From Ehretia macrophylla (lineage: Eukaryota; Streptophyta; Magnoliopsida; Boraginales; Ehretiaceae): 64,000 nt of DNA. Positions 24,045 to 35,219 of the stretch are shown here, one piece after another. Location of the stretch: positions 30,075,732-30,139,731 of the forward strand of contig CM075775.1 in the NCBI GenBank assembly GCA_037974665.1, written 5' to 3'. The position numbers and the translations under genes are program-made. Below the pieces are notes generated by a model that made no database searches, had not been told where the DNA came from, and worked only from the letters and a program-made list of their open reading frames with translations. How positions within the stretch are numbered: the stretch's first letter is position 1; each line of letters opens with the position of its first letter.

Positions 24045-24848
24045 TGAGAGGGTACGCAAGTCTTGCCACCAACAGTGCCAACGGCTTAACCAAGACGTGC
24101 CAAGGATGGAGCCGAAATGTGCACGAGACGGAGCCAACGTGCACGGTGCGAAAACTGGACGATGGCAAAATCAGACCCTCACCCACGTTTCTAGAGTGTT
24201 CTAGGGCATTGGAGATGGTTCAGCATGTGTTGGGGCGAAATTGGATGGAAGGGACCAGAACTAGACCTGGAAGATTCCAGAAAAATGGCTAAGTATGGAG
24301 AAAAATCTGCCCAGCTGCCCAACTACCCGATAGACTGCCTAGTCTGCCCGAAACTGTCCAGAATTTTTCAGCTTTGTGCATGGGCGGGATTTCTGGATTT
24401 TTCCAGCATATTTGAGTGTAGATAGCTCTAGAAAATTTATTTGTACATAGACAAATGTATGGCTAAGATTGCAGCCACTTGGCATAGGTGATAGCCATTG
24501 ATCAAAGCCTTGTACATGTATAAATATGAGTTGAGTTGTGAATGAAAGAACAACTTTGGCTGCCCATTTTCGTGCATACATTCCAGCCCCTTTTCTCAAC
24601 TACATTTCAGGCATTCTACAAGCATCCTAACTTGTGTTCATCTTGTCAAAGGGTCAGCACCCGTACCCAAGCACCCTTTGCAAGTTTGTGTCGTGCATTG
24701 GTTAAGTGTTGAGGTCGGCAACCTCTAATACTCACAGGGTTTATTCCGCGCACTCTGATAACCTCACAGGCGCACTTAGTCAACCCACAGTGCTTGGCTA
24801 AGGCCGCACGGAGTCAGGATTTCGTCCTCAATCTCTGACCACGTGACA
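24045..24848 (+). repeat. 3' LTR of gag-only gypsy
   Basis: 804-bp partner of the 5' LTR, preceded by a purine-rich tract (24,031-24,044). Confidence 0.8.
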
Positions 24849-24978
24849 CTAAGCTAGAGATAAGAATAAATAATAACAACAAATTACAGTAGAATCTAAA
24901 CAGTGAGATTACAACATAATCATGAAGAATTTAAAAGAGTTTCTAGTTATGAGGACTTTTCTCTTATACTTATCTTAA

Positions 24979-25200
24979 TAGAGAAGAAAACAAGTCCAGG
25001 GTTTGTTGACTCTTCAAGACCGACTCATATGTGTCGTCTCCATAAATTGCTTTATAGGTTTAATTCTTAAACAAGCCCCTCGCCAGTGGTTCCTTGAGCT
25101 AAAAAAATTCATTATCACACTTGGTTTTGTGGCAACAAGATCTGACTCATCTTTGTTTGTGTATTCTTCATCGTCTACACTTACTACCCACTCTTCTAGT
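24979..25200 (+). pseudogene. Copia RT fragment of the (+) element
   Basis: The frame reads PSGFVDSSRL, then after a damaged patch KQAPRQWFLELKKFII, SLFVYSSSS. This is the same stretch as the RT of the reversed copy (17,931-17,700), but on the plus strand. It is the remaining downstream part of the Copia (+) element between the nested copy and the 3' LTR stub. Confidence 0.7.
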
Positions 25201-25226
25201 TTTTAGTTTTTCCTCTCTATAGTACA

Positions 25227-25394
25227 ACTACTACCCATACCACCTGCCACCTTAACAACACCCATCAATTATTTTTTTATATATATATCAACACATACAA
25301 AAAGATAGGGGAAAAAATCACTATCTTCTTCACCCATCTGCACATTCCTTCATCATTACCTTCATAACCATTATCCACACCACTTCCCACCTTT
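25227..25394. other. Interior of the outer foldback element
   Basis: This stretch lies between the Copia (+) target duplication and the Tat-element duplication. Positions 25,285-25,350 resemble 15,300-15,370 in direct orientation (ACACATACA-AAAA, ATCTTCTTC-CCCATCT, CCTTCATCATTAC). No coding frame is seen. Confidence 0.5.
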
Positions 25395-25399
25395 ACCCG

Positions 25400-26290
25400 T
25401 GTTAATGCAAAAAATGGGCTTAGACCTTCGGTCCAACCATAATGGATCGCTTAGCCCAATACAACGTTATTGTTCGGGCCAAGGCCCGTATATAGTACCT
25501 TAAGTTGCAGCCTACTACCGAAGGAGCCTACGCGGAAGCCTCTAGCTCTACGCTAAGCCCAGACATCGGGTTACCTCACTTGGGTAATTGACGATGGACT
25601 CGGGCACGATCCATGGCCCTGACAGGTATTAGCGGATAAACAACCAAGGAAGAGTCCTAAGGGACTAGCCTACCGTAACGGATAAGCGACCGAGAAAGAT
25701 ACCTTAAGGGACTAGACTACTGTAGCGAACGAGGATCGACAAGTTTGGATAGAGGCTTATCCTACGAGATAAGTAATTACTTCTTCGAAGTAGTCTACTC
25801 GAATGGCAAGTCCCAAGGGATAAACGACTCTCGACCTATTGCATTCGTCTAGCCTACGAGAAGCGAATGATCGGCGAAGGATTTGGGATAGAGACAACCT
25901 CTATCCTACGTGACAAGCGATCAGGTAGTCTACTTCGAGTGCAAGTCCCAAGAGTCCGTGACTCTTGGCTTGACCACACCTATAAGTAGGCCATGCCTAC
26001 ACAAGGAGAGGGCATCAAGCATTAGCCATATACAGTAATACCCTACCTCTCCCCTTTACGTAATCACAACCTACTCTCCCTATATCAGCACCGCAACTAC
26101 GGTAGTCTCCGATTAACCCTCCTTATAATCCTCGTTTGATCTTCCCTTCTGATAGACTACTGACTTGAGCGTCGGAGTATCTTCGGCCGGCACTACATCG
26201 GTGTCCCAAGACTCATGTCGTTCGACTGCTTTCTGTCTCTGTAGGTTGTTAGTGGCCCGCAATCCGTGATTGTGAATTTTAACATCTACA
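25400..26290 (+). repeat. 5' LTR of Tat element
   Basis: 891-bp direct repeat of 35,709-36,599. It contains many copies of CCTAC/GTAGG and GACTAG-type words, like the element's 3' non-coding region. Confidence 0.88.
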
Positions 26291-26378
26291 ATTTGGCGCC
26301 CACCGTGGGGCCCTAACAACTTAATTACTCGAACAGAAGGCTACGAACTCTCGATCATTCTTACTTTCGACAAAAGCC

Positions 26379-27478
26379 ATGACTGAAAGCAGCATTCAAA
26401 ACGATGTCCAGGCACAGATGGAGGCCTTGATGACTGAGATTGAAGCATGCAAGGACAAACTTAAGGAGCTCGAGGTGGAAAACACCGCCTTTCGCTAGGA
26501 GAATATTGAGCTAGAGGAAAGGGTCAAGACCCTCACAGCGACCACTGCCCCTTTGAATCGAGGGAAAGCAATCGTCCATGGTGAGATGGTAGCGCCCATG
26601 CAATCCCTTGGATCCACACCCCAACAGACGCCCGGCAGTGGAGTCTACCTCCAAACCACTGTCACTACTGAACGACCTCTAACGCAGCCGGCAGACGAAA
26701 GAGGACCGAGCCGTGATATCCTTCGACGATTCCAGGAGATTGAGTCCCTCATCCAGAGGATTCCTGGGGTGCCTGCCCCATTAAGAGGAGCGCGGTAAAT
26801 AGCTTTGCCGACTCCCTGTTTGTTGACACCATTGCAATGGTGGAGATGCCGACCAAATTCAGCTTTCCAAACATGAGGCCTTATGATGGGACTACTGACC
26901 CTGATGATCACATAATGCAATACAAGCAGAGGATGTTCACTGTGGCCGTCCTGCGAGATTCTAGGGAAGCATGTATGTGTAAGGGCTTCGGCTCTAGTTT
27001 GGTAGGACCTGCCTTGCAGTGGTATACTAACCTACCAAACAATTGTATTTCTTCATTTGCCCAACTGACAGACATGTTCGTGGAGCAATTCGCGAGTAGC
27101 AGGAAGTTAAAGAAATAGTCTGATGACCTCTACTTGATTGTACAGAGGAGAGGCGAGCTCCTACGCGACTTTGTGGGGAGGTTCAACAAGGAGAAAGTAG
27201 CCATCCCCCAATGTAACATGGCCACAGCCATCTCAGCCTTTCGCAAGTGCCTGATCCCCGAGTCTGACCTATATAAGGAATTAACCAAGTACCCGTGCAA
27301 GACTATGGAGGATGTTCTGACGAAGGCTTGGGCTCAGATTAAGTGGGAGGAAGATGAGTCAAACTATCGCCCTTCACCACCGCGTCGTGATAGAGGTGAT
27401 CGCAGGCACTCTTTAACATCTGATCCGTGTAGTAAAAGACGCGAGCCTTACCCTGTAGAAGAAAGAAGAAGTAAATGA
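26379..27478 (+). pseudogene. Tat gag, broken
   Basis: The start is the ATG at 26,379 (MTESSIQND). A coiled-coil-like N-terminal part with LKELEVENTAF is cut by TAG at 26,496-26,498. After a frame change near 26,795 the capsid (Retrotrans_gag) domain follows: PTKFSFPNMRPYDGTTDP, ALQWYTNLP, FAQLTDMFVEQFASSRK. Further TAG at 27,116-27,118 and TGA at 27,476-27,478 interrupt it. An Arg-rich tail ends the region. Confidence 0.7.
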
Positions 27479-27538
27479 TCACGCGATGACAGGAGGCCAA
27501 TTGACCAGAGGCGAGACCTCAGCCCAGACATACGGAGA

Positions 27539-28396
27539 ATGCCAGACTATAACCTCAGTATAGCTCCGACTGAGCTTGTTCATACTTTGAAGAGAATGGG
27601 CAATGCCGTCAAGTGGCCGGAGAAGATGAGGTCCCCCGCTGACAGGAGAGATAAAACTAAGTGGTGCGACTTCCTCGACGACCACGGGCACACAACTGAG
27701 GAGTGCATTGGCCTAAAAAAAGAAGTCACGGAGTTGCTAAAGAAAGGCCACCTCACCCAGTTCTTGACCGACAGAGGGAAGCAAACCCTAGCCCAGCGAG
27801 GGGGAAAACAAAAGGCTCGAGAGGTCGCCCTACCTGAGTCGCCGCCCTTTGAACGAACAGTGAATTGCATTACTGGCGGAACGGAGGTCAGTGGTATCAG
27901 CCACTTAGTGGCGAGAAGACACGTTCGACAGGCAGCCGGTTTTAGCTTAAGGCCTCGGCCACCCAGGGAATTCGAGCCTGAACAGATCATCATGTTCTCT
28001 AATAATGAAGCAGCCTACTTAGATGATCCACACCATGATGCCCTGGTGATAACATTAAGAGTGGCCAACTGTTACGTCAAACGGATACTAGTCGACAACG
28101 GCAGCTCAGCCAACGTCCTCATGCTAGATGGCCTTAGGGGAATGGGGATAGATGATGCCTATGTCACTCGTCGTTCAACCACCCTAATCGGGTTCAGCGG
28201 TGAACACAAAAGCACCATTAGAAAGATTGTCCTCCCAACCTATGCTGAGGGTGTTAACCACAATACTCGATTCTTAGTGATAGACTGTCCATCACCCTAC
28301 AATATCATACTGGGGCGTCCGTGGATCCATGAGATGAAAGCCATTCCGTCAACCTACCACCAGGTAGTCAAGTTCTCGACTAGTTGGGGAACATGA
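27539..28396 (+). pseudogene. Tat gag C-terminus and protease
   Basis: A 285-residue open stretch. It has WCDFLDDHGHTTEECIGL, the Tat-type CxxHxxxxHxxxxC-like gag tail. It then has RILVDNGSSANVLM, the plant Tat/Athila-type retropepsin active site (DNGSS in place of DTG), and YNIILGRPWIHEM at its C-terminal side. A TGA at 28,394-28,396 follows ATYHQ-like sequence, and the next 280 bases to RT carry more stops and shifts. Confidence 0.7.
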
Positions 28397-28673
28397 GAAA
28401 TAAGATGACAGCAAAGGGACTCTCGTGAATGCTACCGCTCTGCCTTAAGGAGGGCTGGCCATGACGTACTGTATCATGACCTGACCGGAATTGACTACAA
28501 CACAAGGTTACCCTAACCAGCCTACCATGGAAGAGCTCGACGAAATACAAATCCACCCCGGCCGTCCAGATCATGTTGTTTAGATTGGCTCAAAGTTAAA
28601 GCCGGGACTGCGCGACCAGTTGGTGGATTTCCTCAGCCATCACTACGACTGCTTTGCTTAGTCTCACGCGGAC

Positions 28674-29813
28674 ATGACCGGAATTGACCCGGCGGTCATG
28701 GTTCACAAACTACAAATCGACCCAGCGCATCCTCCTGTGAAACAGAAACGGAGGAAATTTGCAGCAAAGAGGAATCGTATCATCAATGAAGAGGTACAGA
28801 AGCTGATTGACATTGGGTCCGTTCGCGAGGTCCTCTACCCTGACTGGTTGGCGAATATGGTGGTTGTAAGGAAGAAGAACGGTAAGTGGAGAGTTTGTAT
28901 CGACTTTACAAACCTGAATAGGGCATGCCCAAAAGACTCATTTCCTCTCCCGCACATAGACACAATGGTGGATGCAACGGCAGGGCATGAGCTCCTCACT
29001 TTTATGGATGCTTTTTTCGGCTACAACCAAATACTCATGCATCCAGAGGATCAAGAGAAGACAACGTTCATCACAGAACGAGGGATATACTGTTACAAAG
29101 TCATGCCCTTTGGCTTGAAAAATGCTGGTGCAACCTACCAACGTTTGGTCAATAAGATGTTTGCCAATTTACTAGGACAAACCATGGAGGTTTACATTGA
29201 CGACATGCTGGTAAAATCTCTTAAAGCGAAAGACCACCTCAGTCACTTGCGCCAGACGTTTGAAATTTTGAAGAAATACAACATGAAGCTGAACCCCACG
29301 AAATGTTCCTTCGGGGTCACTTCTGGAAAATTCTTGGGATACTTAGTCACCCAACGCGGGATCGAGACCCACCCTGATTAGATAAGGTCCATCCTTAACA
29401 TTCTGTCTCCGACTAATGTCAAGGAAGTGCAGAAGCTCATTGGGAGGCTCGCAGCTCTAACCAGGTTTATTTCACAGTCCTCTGAGAAGTGCCACGCCTT
29501 CTTCGATACCCTCAGGAAGAATAAAGACTTTATTTGGACACCTGCCTGTGAAGAGGCGCTACAACAACTTAAGGCATACCTTACCAGCCCGCCACTGCTC
29601 TCCAAGCCGAAAGATGGTGAAACCCTTCTAATCTACTTGGCTGTCTCAGAGACTGCTGTAAGCGCTGTCCTGGTACGAGAGGAAGGAAGGAAACAACACC
29701 CAGTCTACTACACAAGCAGAGCCCTGCTCGATGCCGAGACTAGGTACAGTCAACTAGAGAAGCTAGCATTGGGCCTCATCAATGCAGCACGCAAGCTAAG
29801 GCCATACTTCTAA
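28674..29813 (+). pseudogene. Tat reverse transcriptase and RNase H
   Basis: RT motifs in order are WLANMVVVRKKNGKWRVCIDF, NRACPKDSFPLP, LLTFMDAFFGYNQI (catalytic Asp), MPFGLKNAGATYQR, and VYIDDMLVKS (catalytic DD). A TAG at 29,379-29,381 follows ETHPD. The connection and RNase H continue in frame: FIWTPACEEALQQLK, LLIYLAVSETAVSAVLV (catalytic Asp replaced, as is usual for this degenerate RNase H in the Tat group), and YSQLEKLALGLI (Glu). A TAA at 29,811-29,813 ends the stretch. Confidence 0.8.
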
Positions 29814-29828
29814 TGCCATCCAATAACT

Positions 29829-30470
29829 GTGTTGACAACCTTCCCCCTTAAGTCCGTACTACACAAACCGGAACTTTCTGGACAATTGTCGAAGTGGGCA
29901 ATCGAGCTCACCGAGTATGAAATCTCCTATCAACCTCGGACTACAATCAAATCACAAGCCCTGGCGGACTTTGTGGCAGACTTCACACCCGACATCCACT
30001 TATTAGCCGAGAAAAAGTTGTTGTGCCTTAGTGTCACATCGGAACAAGGGAGGTGGATGTTGAGCGTGGATGGGGCAAGTAACGCCAAGGGTATCGGTCT
30101 CGGGTTAGTGTTACAGTCTCCCGAGGGGGACGTCATTGAGCAATCGGTCAAGTGTGGTTTCAAAGCCACCAACAATGAAGCAGAGTACGAAGCCCTGATT
30201 GCGGGACTCACTTTGGCCAAGGAGATGAACGTCAAGAGGATAACTGTCAATAGTGATTCGTAGTTAGTAGTCAACCAGATCCTAGGAACCTACCAGGCAA
30301 GAGGCAACAAGATGGCAGCCTACTTGACACTTGCCAAAGAGCTACAGGCAGCTTTCGAGGAGTTCGAGATAAAGCAGTTGAGTAGAGAAGATAATGGCCA
30401 CGCCGATGCTCTAGCGGCCCTAGGGGCATCCACCCAAGTGGTAGCTCCTAAGGTGGTACCTGTCGTCTAC
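29829..30470 (+). pseudogene. Second (archaeal-like) RNase H of Tat
   Basis: WMLSVDGASNAKGIGLGLVL with NNEAEYEALIAGL and a following SDS is the additional RNase H found in the Tat/Ogre lineage. It holds the catalytic D (VDGAS), E (NEAEYEA) and D (NSDS). A TAG directly after SDS (30,261-30,263) interrupts it. The domain resumes at 30,312 with AYLTLAKELQAAFEEFEIKQL and ends DNGHADALAAL. Confidence 0.8.
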
Positions 30471-31772
30471 CTTCAATGGCCCGCCGTTTGGAAGGAAAAG
30501 TCGGAAGTGGTAACATGTATCAGCAATACGCCATCTTGGATGACTCCTATCATTCAGTATATTCGATATGACATCCTTCCTGAGGATCGCAATGAGGCGC
30601 GAAAGCTCAAAGCCAAAGCTGCTAGGTTCTGTCTCATCGAGGAAAAACTCTACAAGAGGTCTTGTTCCGGGCCCTACCTTCGATGCATTAACAAGGAGGA
30701 GTCTGATTACGTCCTGGCCGAACTACATGAAGGACAATGCGGCAACCATTCCGGAGCACGCAGCCTCACCAATAGGGCACTCACAGCAGGGTGCTACTGG
30801 CCTACTATGCGTGCCAACGCCATAAAATATGTGAAAATATGCGACAATTGCCAGAGGTTTGCGCAAGTTTCTCATCAACCGCCTGAACCACTTGCCACGA
30901 TTTCTACCCCGTGGCCATTTATGAAGTGGGGTATGGACATTGTGGGTAAACTACCAACCGCGCCGGGACAGCGCATCTACATGCTCGCTGTGACTGACTA
31001 TTTCACCAAATGGATCGAGGCTGAGGCCTACCACCAAGTCCGGGACAGAGAGGTGAAGAATTTTGTGTGGAGGAACATTATATGTAGGTTTGGGGTACCA
31101 AAGGAAATCGTCACAGACAATGGCTCCCAATTTATTAGTCGCGACTTCCGAGACTTTTGTAAAGAATGGAAGATCCAGTTAACCTTCTCTACTCCGCGTT
31201 ACACACAAGCCAACGGTCAAGCTGAATCATCCAACAAGACAATCATCTCAACTCTCAAGAAGAGATTGGAGAGTTTGAAAGGAAGATGGGTTGACGAGCT
31301 CCCAGGAGTGTTATGGTCCTATCGGACTACGGCAAGGTCTCCGACGGGAGAGACACATTTCTCCTTGGTTTACGGCGCAGAGGCAGTCATTCCCGAGGAA
31401 GTTGGGCTTCCAACCCTCCGGGTTGTGCAAGCGTCCGACGAACAGAACAGTCAGGAACTTAGTCATTTGCTCGACACTGTTGACGAGAAAAGAGAACGGG
31501 CTCTTGTTCGAATTGCAACCTACCACCAGAAGGTAACGCGACACTTCAATAAGAACATCCGAGTCAGGACATTCAAAGAAGGAGATTGGGTCCTGAGGAG
31601 GGTATTCTAGAATACCAAGGAGGTCAACGTCGGGAAGTTAGGACCTACTTGGGAGGGGCCCTACCTTATCACGAAGGTGATCGGTCATGGAGCCTACAAG
31701 CTCCGGTCCGCGGAGGGCAAAGACATTGGGAACAGTTGGAATACCGTCCACCTCAAGAAGTACCACTTTTAG
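30471..31772 (+). pseudogene. Tat integrase
   Basis: The HHCC zinc-binding N-domain is visible (HEGQCGNHSG ... CDNCQRF). The DDE core follows with MDIVGKLP (first Asp), VTDNGSQF (second Asp) and QANGQAESSNK (Glu). A C-terminal domain has FKEGDWVLRRVF, then a TAG at 31,608-31,610, and in the same frame LGPTWEGPYLITKVI to a natural stop at 31,770-31,772. No chromodomain is visible. Apart from the single TAG it is open. Confidence 0.8.
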
Positions 31773-32146
31773 GCATATTGTTAGCTCACCCACTAGGGGT
31801 TGATAGAGTTGAATAGTTTCCCCCTATGGGATTGACAGTTTCTAGTTAACTATCCCTTCGTGAGGGTCTTTCGTTAATACCAATGTAGTTCGTGGCACGC
31901 CTAGGCGCGAGTCAACGTAGTGAGTTTCAATGAATGAAGCACTTTTCTTAGTTTAATTCATTCATCTTATCACCAACTCAAATATGGGGAACCTACCTAG
32001 AGGCAAACTAACCATGCGTACATGCGCGCAATTAATGCGATAACAACGCATGCTTCAAAGTAGTAGTCTCTCGTGACTAACCTATGGTCCTACATGACCG
32101 TGTTGGGTCCTGTGAAGACCAGCCTATGGTCCTACGCGGCCACGCT

Positions 32147-32552
32147 AAGACACCTAAAGGGCGCAGCCTACTATGGTAAGGTCTAAGTGCTATTCCTACC
32201 AACTAAGACGCCTAAATGGCGCAGCCTACTATGGTAGGGTCCAAGTGACTTACCTACCAAACAAGACGCCTAAAGGGTGCAGCCTACTATGGTAGGGTCC
32301 AAGTGACCTACCTACCAAATAAGACGCCTAAAGGGCGCAACCTACTATGGTAGGGTCCAAGTGACTTACCTACCAAATAAGACGCCTAAAGGGCGTAACC
32401 TACTATGGTAGGGTCTAAATGACCCACCTATCAACTAAAACGCCTAAATGGCGCAACTTACTGCAGTAGTGTCCAAGTGACCTACCTACCAAACAAAACG
32501 CCTAAAAGGTGCAACCTACTGTGGTAGACTCCAAAATGACTAACCTACCAAT
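32147..32552 (+). repeat. 58-bp tandem array, seven copies
   Basis: Units beginning AAGACGCCTAAAGGGCG recur at 32,147, 32,205, 32,263, 32,321, 32,379, 32,437 and 32,495, an exact 58-bp period with a few substitutions each. Every unit contains CCTACTATGGTAGG, an imperfect palindrome. The array lies 375 bases after the end of pol. Tandem arrays at this place are known in Tat/Ogre elements. Confidence 0.9.
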
Positions 32553-32814
32553 TCAAAGTCCTATGTGGACTACCTACAATTACAATCCCATACGACCACT
32601 TAAAGTCCTAAGAGGACCAAGGAGTAGTCCTTTGCGACTTTATAAGAGTCCTAAGTAGACCAACCTACTGTCCTATGCGACCATATAAAGTCCTACGCGA
32701 TTATGAAAACCAAGTCCAGCAAACGAATTTCGATGCCGATGCTACGGTAGGCTCATCATGGTGAACTCCAGAAATGCTCCACAGTTTCATAACAAGGATG
32801 CGCGAATGATTCTT

Positions 32815-33370
32815 CAGAGCCTACCTACATAGTAGGCTCCAAGACCAACTCTATAATGTTCGATGTACTAAAAGCGTGAGCATAACTATTCTTCAAAGCC
32901 TACCAACATGGTAGGCTCCGACGCCACCTCCACCCTTGGATAGGGAAGTATGAACATTTTCAGGCCTGTTCACATGGTAGCCTCCGACTTGGCCCCATAA
33001 TTAATATATAAGGTGTATTTTTTCAGCCTATCAACACGGTAGGCAACAATCGCTCTATTCAACATAGTAGTATCCAAGGTAGAGGCCACACATTCCTTAG
33101 TATATCAAGAGGCATGAATTTGTTCAACATTACTGGCATTGTAGTACCTAGTGCAACTTTACAACTTTGAATATGCTAACAAGGAGTGTGCCTTTTACGA
33201 AGCCCATTGTGGTAGGAATACCAAATAGTACAGCCTACGGAGGCAGTAGTCCCTTAAATCAAGCTTACTCAATGGTAGCCCACACGACATCGAGCAAGTT
33301 GAATAGTAGGGCACTCTTTGAACAAGTAATCTAAGGACCAAACTACCCCTACGGTAGCCTACCATCCTAA
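32815..33370 (+). repeat. Dispersed palindromic motif GCCTAC-nnn-GTAGGC
   Basis: Palindromes of the type GCCTACC-AACATG-GTAGGCTCC appear near 32,820, 32,888, 32,964 and 33,027, spaced about 65-75 bases apart. Weaker CCTAC/GTAGG words continue to about 33,360. No frame is conserved across them. Confidence 0.6.
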
Positions 33371-35219
33371 GACAGGATAGAAGGCGACCGTCCGCTCGGA
33401 ATAATATAACTTGCGAAACAACGAAAGTTCAAGAAAAATTATTACAAAGTAGTCCACCTGACTATTAACGAAAAATTACTTTGGAAGTCCACTCAACAAC
33501 GAGAAGAGACTAACAGCTGTAGTCTGCTCTATCACGAAGGGTTGAGTACAAAAGTAGACTACGTGACTACGGATGAGAAGATTACCATGATAATCTACTC
33601 CATTGCGAGTGAAAAGTTGCAACGTCAGTATACTCAACTTTTGAAAAATTCACAGGTGATTTGCTCGACCATAAACAATTAAAGGGGAAATGTAGTTGCA
33701 CATAACTATGTCTTGTATAAAATCCCCAAATATTGGGTGTCACGACAAACCTCATGAGCACCTCCAAGAGACAACATGTCAAGTGAATGTAGCAAATAAG
33801 AGCAGACGAAATGACTATAGCTCATGGCCAAATACACCTATGGGAAAATTTGGCCAAAAAGTTAACAAGTCTCGTTGTCATGTGACCAAATTGATCATAT
33901 TAATACGAGCTATAAATTATTATATTATTCAAAAAATGCTTCTAGAGTCAGTACTTTATCTACTCACTTGACATGCCACCCTAAAGGGAAAAAAGTGTCA
34001 GGGCTACTCTTTCCTCTAGCCAACTGCTATGCGCCACCTTGCTTACTGAAAGACCCACTCGACATGATTGGCAACGATAAGGCAACGAGGGTTAGCCAAA
34101 AACTCCAGACATCAATGTTGTGTGATGGTAGCGTACGTGGCCTACCTAACATATGCACAACTCCTGGATTTCAACAAAGATGTGTGTGAGTCGAGGTCGT
34201 TGCCAACGATTACATATGGCCTAACTGCCACACATTTAGAGTGCCAACTCCACAACACGGGGCAGCCTACTTAACAAAAAGACAAAAATAGTAGGCTGTT
34301 CATGCTTCCCGTTCCATATGGTAGGCTCTTCAAATGGTGGCGCGCATGTTCGCGAAAGTTTCAAATGTAGCCACAAGCTCAGACCTAGTACAACATGGCT
34401 TGCAACTACCCTTTAACTCAAAGAAATTTATGACTTCGAGAGTATCCTATAATGTAAGTAGCTCGTGGACTTACATGATCAAATACTTCATTGAGCACGC
34501 GCCATGTATATTATGTAAGAAATACATTTCACACATCATGAAAATCTTGCTTTAGCACTTGAGACAAAGTAAGCATCATATAATATATTACATATATATA
34601 GTTTTCATATAATATATTATATTATTAGTTACATAGTAAAACCATAACATGTTGACTTAGCATCATATCGTTATGTATTAAACCTTGCAAGTCAGGTTAG
34701 TCAACATTGGCATCTTATAATATTATATAGTATATCTTATAATATTATATAGTATATTATATTATTATACTATGTTATGTATTCAGCAAGTTGGCATTTG
34801 AATTCTAGTCATCATTGACATCTTAGGATATTATATTATTATATTTTGTAATAATAAAAATGTTGCCAAAACTCTATTTGAGTTCACTTCCAGTAACTGC
34901 ACAATTAAGTGCAGTAGTATGCAAAATCATGACGCCATGCAAGCCGAATTGAAAAGGGCCTACACAGCTGTCCTGGTAAGCTATGGCATTAAATTCGTGC
35001 GGGCCCTACGATTTTCTTAGCTGCAAGTTAGAATTAAAGGAGAGAAGACTGACCCATATATGTGGCAACTCTTGAAAGGTGAATCGATCATATGGCAAAA
35101 TAAACAAAGAACGGCGGGCCCGATGTTGGTCCGGTTGCCAAGGGACTTTGTCAGCCCACATTCAATAACAAGAAATTCAAAAGGAAGGTAAAAGACAGCC
35201 AAAACCAATTTGTTGATTT
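33371..35219 (+). other. Tat 3' non-coding region, remainder
   Basis: Non-coding part of the element between the palindrome cluster and the short-repeat block. It includes an AT-rich patch at 34,560-34,860 with repeated ATAATATTATATAGTATA. Open frames of 60-104 residues (for example 33,875-34,189) have no domain. Confidence 0.55.

Larger units (their letters stand above)
21011..24848 (+). mobile_element. Gag-only Ty3/gypsy element (TR-GAG-like)
   Basis: Two direct LTRs, 21,011-21,813 (803 bp) and 24,045-24,848 (804 bp), start TGAGA and end GTGACA. The primer binding site TGGTATCAGAGCC is at 21,816-21,828 and a polypurine tract TAGGTGGGGGAGGG precedes the 3' LTR. CTAA flanks both sides (21,007-21,010; 24,849-24,852), and joining the flanks restores the Copia LTR. 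The interior is only 2.2 kb: gag plus a broken protease, with no RT, RNase H or integrase. Its LTRs differ at roughly 3-4% of positions by eye. Confidence 0.8.
16646..24968 (-). mobile_element. Copia element (-), nested in the Copia (+)
   Basis: This is the same family as the surrounding (+) element, reversed. Reading on the minus strand, the order is 5' LTR (24,968-24,849 continuing 21,010-20,921), primer site TGGTATCAATAGC, gag, protease, integrase, RT, RNase H, polypurine tract (TTGTGGGGGCA at 16,742-16,732), then 3' LTR (16,731-16,646, truncated to its first ~86 bases). The 5' LTR is split by the gypsy element at 21,011-24,848. The polyprotein has several stops and frameshifts. Confidence 0.75.
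15379..25221 (+). mobile_element. Copia element (+), disrupted, TSD GTACA
   Basis: The 5' LTR at 15,379-15,582 runs from TATAAGAGAAGAG to CTCTCTATA. A tRNA-iMet-like primer binding site, TGGTATCAAGAGC, follows directly. The right end keeps only the last bases of the 3' LTR (TCCTCTCTATA at 25,211-25,221). GTACA flanks both ends (15,374-15,378 and 25,222-25,226), which proves these ends belong together. Between gag (to about 16,643) and an RT fragment (from about 24,985) the element is interrupted by a reversed copy of the same family. The LTRs begin and end TA...TA, not TG...CA. Confidence 0.75.

Noticed and set aside
32147..32552. CRISPR-like array
   Set aside because: Units are contiguous 58-bp tandem copies without unique spacers, inside a plant LTR element.
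34560..34860. AT-rich patch as a matrix attachment site or replication origin
   Set aside because: Only base composition supports it.
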